Shown piece after piece: positions 58,919-64,000 of a stretch of DNA of 64,000 bases (within the stretch, counting starts at the first letter, position 1; each line of letters opens with the position of its first letter). Location of the stretch: positions 62,001-126,000 of the IMG/VR virus record IMGVR_UViG_3300019458_000021, one strand, 5' to 3'. This DNA comes from a virus. The translations under genes and the position numbers were made by a program. The notes below the pieces were generated by a model. The model was not told the DNA's origin. It saw only the letters and a program-made list of their open reading frames with translations, and did no database searches.

Positions 58919-58924
58919 TAAATA
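58919..58924 (+). promoter_or_regulatory. late promoter motif for the gp13-like gene
   Basis: GATAAATAC, 22 bp before the ATG at 58946, immediately after the terminator. Confidence 0.65.
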
Positions 58925-58945
58925 CAACTACATCAAGGAGAAAGC

Positions 58946-61900
58946 ATGAGTACTTTCGATATTAGCCACGACTCCCCTGGTTTGCTGCGCTTTGAAGCGC
59001 TCAACATGAGCCTTAAAGTCGAACGAACAAGTGAGACAACTGCTCGAATCAGCTGGAACATTCCAACTCCAGCAGCCGGCTGTACAGCTGATACCCAAGC
59101 ATATTGTGGTATTGTCATCACCGGCGACACAACAGCAATCAATGGAAGCAAGCTTCCAAAGAATGGTGTCGTGTACAATTCTGATCCAACAATGGACAAG
59201 AATTTATTTGCAGGTGACAAGATCGGAACATCGTTCGTTCTTGGCGCTTTCTATCAAGACAGAACAACAACATTTCTTGACGTGACAGGTCTGTTACCAA
59301 ACACACCGTTTTACGTTTCAGGATTCCCGGTTGATTGTGAGTACCGATACTTCTTTGAAGGCGTACATGGGTACTCGCTGGATTTCAAATCTGATGGAAC
59401 CGAACCAACACATGCAACACAAACAGTATTGCTTACAAAGCCAGACGGTACGGCAGGTGTTCTTCCAACAGATTACACAGGTTTGGTTCCAGGTGTAACG
59501 TACACGTTTACAGCTTCAGTTGGTGCAGGAAGCCTAGCGACACAACCACAAGTTCCTCTTCCGCCATCTGCGTGTGTGACAAAACCAACTGTGTACACAG
59601 TTACAATCAAAGGCGAAAATGCTCTTACATATCAAGATCTGATCGATGAGATCAATCGACAGTTCGGGATCTTGACAGGTTGCCCACAAAGTCCACAACC
59701 ACCAAACGCTGGTACGTATTTCTGGAATGTAGTAGCACAGAAACTGTACCTGTTTGACGGATTCCAGCTGATTGAACTCCCTGTGTACATTCAGCCAACG
59801 CCGCCAACGCTTGTTGCGATTGGCACATACTGGTACAACCCGGTTACGAAAATTCTCTATCAATGGGACGGCACACAATGGATCGTTCAGACGGTAATCG
59901 TCTATGCAACGGATCCAACACAACCGATCTGTGATCAATCAATCTGGTTTGACGGAACTGCCGTTCACTTGTGGAATGGAATTGCGTGGTGTGACACAAC
60001 TCTATACACATCGCCCGTCGATCCATCACAACAGAATCCAGCTCCGTGTGGAGCGTACTGGTATAAAGCATCAACAAAACAGATGTTCAAATGGAACGAC
60101 GCACTTGAGATCTGGATTGCCACACTCGTCATCAAAGCGACCCTTAATCCGAACGCCTTGCCAATTGGATTCTATTGGTTCAACTCTTCGAACAACACAT
60201 TGTATCAATGGAGCGGTGTTTCTTGGGTTGCTCAAGTAAACGTACGTATTCAAGAAACAACTCCGTTAATGCCTGGTCCTGGCACGTATTGGTACAATCC
60301 GCTGACAGAAGTCCTACAACAGTGGAATGGTGTTGCGTGGATTGTTTTGCCTGATGTAACAACGTTTGCAACTGATCCTCAGGACCGTAGTTCTTGTGAC
60401 TTATGGTGGGACCTAACTAACAACCTTCTCTATGTTTGGGATATTGTAAACGGTGTATGGAAAGAAGTAACGGTATTCTTTCAGCAAGAGGTTGATCCAA
60501 CAATTCCTCCTGACATAGTTGATGGATCGTATTGGCTGAACCCAACAACACTTGTAATCAACGTGTGGGTGAATGGCTGCTGGATAGAAACGCAGTACAT
60601 CTTTTTCCCGACTGATCCAACACAGATGGTCAATGGAACTGTGTGGTTCAATGGTACAGGTTGGTTCTACTGGGACGGCACGCAGTGGGTTCCATTTGTG
60701 CCGACAATCTCAGAAATCGATCCTTCGTTGATTGCAGCTGGAGCATACTGGTTCAACACCACAAACGATACGTTGAATTTGTGGAACGGTGCATTGTGGG
60801 TGAACCTGTTGTATGTAACAACACCTCCGACGCCTGTTAAGGGTGATTGCTGGTTCAATACGACAACTGGCAAGGTGATGGTTTGGGACGGTACGCAGTG
60901 GATTGATGGAACGCCTGTTGCTTCTGTTGAACTTGACTGTGACGGAAACTTACTGTTCACAGACACATCACACCTTGGCAGTGCATCGTACATTGCTGTT
61001 GACGGTCGTGTGTTGACGAATTCGTTGGTGTTTGGTTTCCCTGTGTGGGAGATTTCTTCAGCAGGTCCTGGAACGTTGTGGATGTCACTTGGAGCTCAAC
61101 CAACGTTCACAAATCCACAACCTGGCATGGACGGCATCTCCGGAGAACCAATGTATCGCCAACTCGGTATTGGCACCGATGGTTCGAGCGACGAGCGTTT
61201 GGCTCTTGCAACAGAAATTCGATTCCAGCTTGGTTATCCAGTTGTTGATGTTGAGTTGAGTAAGGAACAACTCGATTATTTCATCACGAAGGCCATTGAT
61301 GAACTCCGTCAGCGAGCTGGCATTGCATACCGTCGTGGTTTCTTCTTCATGCAAATCGCTCCAGAACATCAGCGATACATTCTGTCGAACACAGCAACTG
61401 GCTACAACAAGATTGTAAATCTCATGGGTGTTTATCGTCTGACATCAGCGTTCTTGAGTTCAGCACACGGTGCTGGAGTGTACGGACAGATTGTTCTTCA
61501 GCACTTGTATAATATGGGTACGTTTGATTTGTTGAGTTATCACATCATCTCCGAATACATCGAACTGATGGAGATTCTGTTTGCTGGTCGAATCACTTTC
61601 ACGTGGAATGAACAAAAACGTGAGCTTCACTTGCTTCACCGATTCCCATTTGCAGAACGTATGGTGCTGATTGAAGCAGCTGTAGAACGCACGGAACAAG
61701 ACCTGCTTTCTGACCGATTCACATTCCCGTGGATTCGTCGTTACGCTCTTGCGCAATCCCGTATTGCTCTAGCGGAAATTCGTGGTAAGTACAGCACCCT
61801 ACCTGGGGCAGGGGGTGGTGTAACACTCAACGCCTCCGATCTGCGCGCTGCCGGTGTAGAAGAAATCAATCTTTGCTTGCAGGATTTGGATAACTTTGTG

Positions 61901-61951
61901 ACAGACACGCCAGAGGAATTTGGCATGGCAGCATCGTTCATTTTGGGTTGA
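58946..61951 (+). CDS. 13: gp13-like neck protein fused to a long N-terminal repeat array
   Basis: 1001 residues (T4 gp13 is 309). The last ~260 residues (DERLALATEIRFQLGYPVVDVELSKEQLDYFI to TDTPEEFGMAASFILG, with FPWIRRYALAQSRIALAEIRGKY and LPGAGGGVTLNASDL) fit the T4-type neck protein family. Ahead of this is an FN3-like domain (about 20-130, SLKVERTSETTARISW). About ten units of a 35-45 residue repeat follow (about 255-655), each centred on YWYN....LYQWDGTQWV. The neck domain would sit between portal and tail; the array probably projects outside as decoration or whisker. Confidence 0.75.
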   Translation: MSTFDISHDSPGLLRFEALNMSLKVERTSETTARISWNIPTPAAGCTADTQAYCGIVITGDTTAINGSKLPKNGVVYNSDPTMDKNLFAGDKIGTSFVLGAFYQDRTTTFLDVTGLLPNTPFYVSGFPVDCEYRYFFEGVHGYSLDFKSDGTEPTHATQTVLLTKPDGTAGVLPTDYTGLVPGVTYTFTASVGAGSLATQPQVPLPPSACVTKPTVYTVTIKGENALTYQDLIDEINRQFGILTGCPQSPQPPNAGTYFWNVVAQKLYLFDGFQLIELPVYIQPTPPTLVAIGTYWYNPVTKILYQWDGTQWIVQTVIVYATDPTQPICDQSIWFDGTAVHLWNGIAWCDTTLYTSPVDPSQQNPAPCGAYWYKASTKQMFKWNDALEIWIATLVIKATLNPNALPIGFYWFNSSNNTLYQWSGVSWVAQVNVRIQETTPLMPGPGTYWYNPLTEVLQQWNGVAWIVLPDVTTFATDPQDRSSCDLWWDLTNNLLYVWDIVNGVWKEVTVFFQQEVDPTIPPDIVDGSYWLNPTTLVINVWVNGCWIETQYIFFPTDPTQMVNGTVWFNGTGWFYWDGTQWVPFVPTISEIDPSLIAAGAYWFNTTNDTLNLWNGALWVNLLYVTTPPTPVKGDCWFNTTTGKVMVWDGTQWIDGTPVASVELDCDGNLLFTDTSHLGSASYIAVDGRVLTNSLVFGFPVWEISSAGPGTLWMSLGAQPTFTNPQPGMDGISGEPMYRQLGIGTDGSSDERLALATEIRFQLGYPVVDVELSKEQLDYFITKAIDELRQRAGIAYRRGFFFMQIAPEHQRYILSNTATGYNKIVNLMGVYRLTSAFLSSAHGAGVYGQIVLQHLYNMGTFDLLSYHIISEYIELMEILFAGRITFTWNEQKRELHLLHRFPFAERMVLIEAAVERTEQDLLSDRFTFPWIRRYALAQSRIALAEIRGKYSTLPGAGGGVTLNASDLRAAGVEEINLCLQDLDNFVTDTPEEFGMAASFILG
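59700..60915 (+). repeat. tandem YW-motif repeat array in the neck protein gene
   Basis: About ten protein-level repeats, for example TYWYNPVTKILYQWDGTQWI, FYWFNSSNNTLYQWSGVSWV, TYWYNPLTEVLQQWNGVAWI and AYWFNTTNDTLNLWNGALWV. The spacing is 35-45 codons and the DNA is diverged between units. Confidence 0.85.
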
Positions 61952-61954
61952 CCT

Positions 61955-62488
61955 TTGAAACTCAACACTCAAACATTCATTGAACGAGCGCGCCAGGTTC
62001 ACGGCAATCGCTATGATTATAGCAAAGTCGAGTACAAGCGCAGCACTGAAAAAGTCAAGATCTTTTGTCCCTTACATGGTGCGTTTTTACAAGCTCCGGA
62101 GAATCACGTTAACCAGAAGCAGCATTGTCCGAAGTGTGCCAATCTTCGTAAAGGAAAGCATGAACGATATAGTTTTCAATGGATGCAACAACGTCCGGAA
62201 CGTGCTTATGCACCTGCCTTGTTGTATGTTGTCGACGCTGGCGCTTACATTGAACTGGGAATAAAAACGACAAGCGTAATGCCTATGAAACACAAGCTGT
62301 TACACTTGCTTTACCTGTCTCTCAAAGATGCGTATCTGCTCCAGGACAAAATTGAAAAAGCACTTGAGAGTCATCGCCACGAGACGTATGATATTTACGC
62401 TGAAAAATCAAAGCGTTGGAACAACAAAAAACATGTACTCGAAACTCTGCAGGAAATTTTACCGAAACCCGAGTACCCTTATAAATAA
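61955..62488 (+). CDS. DUF723-type protein with degenerate C-terminal domain
   Basis: 177 residues from a TTG at 61955 (MKLNTQTFIERARQVHGNRYDYSKVEYK). One DUF723 unit (HG.F.QAPENHVNQKQHCPKC) resembles the two units of the gene at 19064-19786. The C-terminal half (ALLYVVDAGAYIELGIKTTS) keeps the outline of a GIY-YIG start but lacks a clear catalytic Arg and later core. It may be a decayed homing endonuclease or a DNA-binding remnant. Inserted between two structural genes. Confidence 0.65.
   Translation: MKLNTQTFIERARQVHGNRYDYSKVEYKRSTEKVKIFCPLHGAFLQAPENHVNQKQHCPKCANLRKGKHERYSFQWMQQRPERAYAPALLYVVDAGAYIELGIKTTSVMPMKHKLLHLLYLSLKDAYLLQDKIEKALESHRHETYDIYAEKSKRWNNKKHVLETLQEILPKPEYPYK
62480..62487 (+). 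promoter_or_regulatory. late promoter, exact TATAAATA
   Basis: TATAAATAAG, identical to the T4 late consensus TATAAATA, 36 bp before the ATG at 62523. Confidence 0.75.
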
Positions 62489-62522
62489 GTCTGCAGTTCA
62501 TTTTATCTAAGGAGAAGAACTA

Positions 62523-64000
62523 ATGTTGAACGTACCAGCACCTTTCGTACCTCTTGATGTAAGTTGGAACCGTATTGCTGAAAATACGCTTCTACTTCGT
62601 GCATCAGCGGGTTACGCACATATCAAATTTGGTCCTAACTTCCCTGGTGGTAGCAGCACCCCGACAGGACTCGCGAACGACGCAACAGTATACACAGCAA
62701 CAGTTCGTATCGATGGTACAAACCGTGCAGTGTCTATCGTTGGTTCCGCAGCACAAACATTCACGACACTGATGACAGAACTCAACACAGACCTCAGCAC
62801 ATGGTCGACTGTTGTTCTCGATGGTGATACAATCAAAATCACGAGCTTGACGACAGGTGCAACAAGTGCAGTGTTTGTTTCCGACTCTGGTGCAAACTTC
62901 TTGTTTGCAAGTCTCCGAGGCACCGGTTCGCAGAAGTTTGGCGTTACCGACTACGACTCCACACGCGGCTGGTTCAATATTGCAGCTTCTACAAACCGTG
63001 TTGGTACAAGTGTTCGTGGTAACTCACAGTACCTTCGTTGGGACAAGATGCGTGACTTCACAAACATGCAGGAAGATATTTCTGACCTTATCGACGCGTT
63101 CTTGGCAGCGGCAGCAGCAAACACGAACGTTAAGTGGCAGAATGCAGCTGCAGGTATTGTGGTTCCGACAGGCCTTCCAAATGCTGATACAAGCACAGGT
63201 TTGCTCCGCACAACGATTTACCAGTTGCGCGTCAACTTGAACGGTGCAGGTAACGTAACAGTGTTCATTGACTTGAACATTCCACAAACAACCGGCGTTT
63301 CATTCAACAACCTTGTTGCCGCATTGAACACAGGTCTGAAGACAGCTGGTCTTGCAGTTGAAGCAGTATGGCGTCCTGGTTACAGCGCTACTGTTCCACC
63401 AGCAATTGTGTTCACAGCATTCCCTGTTAACACAGCATTCACAGCAACATCAACAGGTGCGGTCCTTCAAGGAACCACATCCTCGATCGTTCTAACGGAT
63501 GGTGCAACAAACGGTATCGTTGCCGCACTTGCAGCATTTGGTGGTGCAATTGACGCAGCAGCTGAAGGTTTTGGCTGGGTTGATTTCCATCGCGTAAATG
63601 CAGCAGCAGTTTTGCCAGCAACAGTTCCTGGTGTTGCAGCTGGTAGTTATGACTTTACAGTCACAACAGAAGACGGTGCCTTCGATGTAACGGTTGTACT
63701 TGCAGGCGGTGAAACAATGACAGCAATTGCTGCATTGATGCAAACTGCTCTTCAAACAGCAACAGGTGAAGCTGAACTGGTTACTGCAGTTGGTAGCAAG
63801 TTCCTGTTCGTTAACGACGATGCAGGTTTCAATTCCGGCATCTCTGTGACAATTCCAACAGCTGGTTTAAACTCAGACCTGTTCCAGGCAATTGCAACAG
63901 CGCTCGACACAACTGTTGGTAGCATCACAACCCTGCACACGTTCTCTGGTGATGGTTGGGCAACACCTGGTGTTGACGGAACAACCAACTTGGCATTCCC
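62523..64000 (+). CDS. large virion structural protein (3' end beyond the window)
   Basis: Open without stop from ATG 62523 to the right edge, at least 492 residues. AAGGAG lies 8 nt upstream. It starts MLNVPAPFVPLDVSWNRIAE and contains three or more beta-rich units with the pattern Y.[AF]TV..DG....V, T...L...L......, then I.S...G: about residues 57-120, 235-320 and 375-440. These units also occur in gp6, the gp7-position protein and the 403-residue protein. Position after the neck gene and an exact late promoter indicate a particle component. Confidence 0.85.
   Translation, partial: MLNVPAPFVPLDVSWNRIAENTLLLRASAGYAHIKFGPNFPGGSSTPTGLANDATVYTATVRIDGTNRAVSIVGSAAQTFTTLMTELNTDLSTWSTVVLDGDTIKITSLTTGATSAVFVSDSGANFLFASLRGTGSQKFGVTDYDSTRGWFNIAASTNRVGTSVRGNSQYLRWDKMRDFTNMQEDISDLIDAFLAAAAANTNVKWQNAAAGIVVPTGLPNADTSTGLLRTTIYQLRVNLNGAGNVTVFIDLNIPQTTGVSFNNLVAALNTGLKTAGLAVEAVWRPGYSATVPPAIVFTAFPVNTAFTATSTGAVLQGTTSSIVLTDGATNGIVAALAAFGGAIDAAAEGFGWVDFHRVNAAAVLPATVPGVAAGSYDFTVTTEDGAFDVTVVLAGGETMTAIAALMQTALQTATGEAELVTAVGSKFLFVNDDAGFNSGISVTIPTAGLNSDLFQAIATALDTTVGSITTLHTFSGDGWATPGVDGTTNLAF

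Noticed and set aside
1-64000. tRNA genes, CRISPR arrays, insertion sequences, attachment sites
   Set aside because: Looked for in the intergenic gaps; no cloverleaf, regular spacer-repeat array, transposase or direct-repeat att site was seen by eye.

Overview
This window is a stretch of a T4-superfamily contractile-tailed phage (myovirus) genome. Many proteins are recognisable as T4-type gene products. They include DNA polymerase gp43, sliding clamp gp45, recombination nuclease gp46/gp47, late sigma factor gp55, portal gp20, prohead core gp67-like, prohead protease gp21, scaffold gp22, major capsid gp23, baseplate gp25, gp6, gp5 and gp53, a gp26-type protein, and a gp13-like neck domain. The capsid order 20-67-21-22-23 is as in T4. 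Secreted peptidoglycan enzymes (SLT, PBP7-like S11 peptidase) point to a Gram-negative host, but the sequence does not say which. I saw no tRNA genes, CRISPR arrays or insertion sequences.

Layout. 1-3613 (+): small genes, a RecB-like nuclease, a retropepsin-like protease, a 2OG-Fe(II) oxygenase, a secreted lytic transglycosylase and a DsbA-like protein. 3655-6024 (-): a tail fibre-type gene. 6141-12891 (+): replication block with DNA polymerase, secreted S11 peptidase, DUF488 protein, sliding clamp and RNase H/FEN nuclease. 12901-15656: a membrane protein (-), a PAAR spike tip and two virion or unknown genes (+). 15703-39847 (-): a large tail/baseplate block whose gp7-position gene is exceptionally long. 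39943-46959: gp55 carrying an intein, a GIY-YIG endonuclease (-), gp47, gp46, two small genes and RuvC. 47275-48293 (-): gp26-type tail chaperone with a likely -1 frameshift. 48367-64000 (+): tape measure, portal to capsid cluster, HNH endonuclease, small genes, a very long gp13-like neck protein, a DUF723 protein and a truncated virion gene.

Regulation. A TAAATA motif, often with flanking bases that extend it towards T4's TATAAATA late promoter, lies just upstream of most structural genes on both strands. The late sigma gp55 and clamp gp45 that would use it are both encoded here. The polymerase and gp55 genes instead have sigma70-like promoters with a perfect TATAAT. Intrinsic terminators separate several convergent gene pairs.

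Points to check first. (1) An intein sits inside gp55. (2) The tail-chaperone gene ends on a T7 slippery run followed by a -1 frame extension. (3) The lysozyme activity has moved from gp5 to a lambda-R-type domain on the hub protein. (4) Three small beta-rich modules recur across different virion proteins, including a long tandem array on the neck protein. (5) Two essential structural genes (gp23 and the gp7-position gene) are interrupted by single-base shifts at short homopolymers. These look more like sequencing errors than biology, so the frames there need verification.
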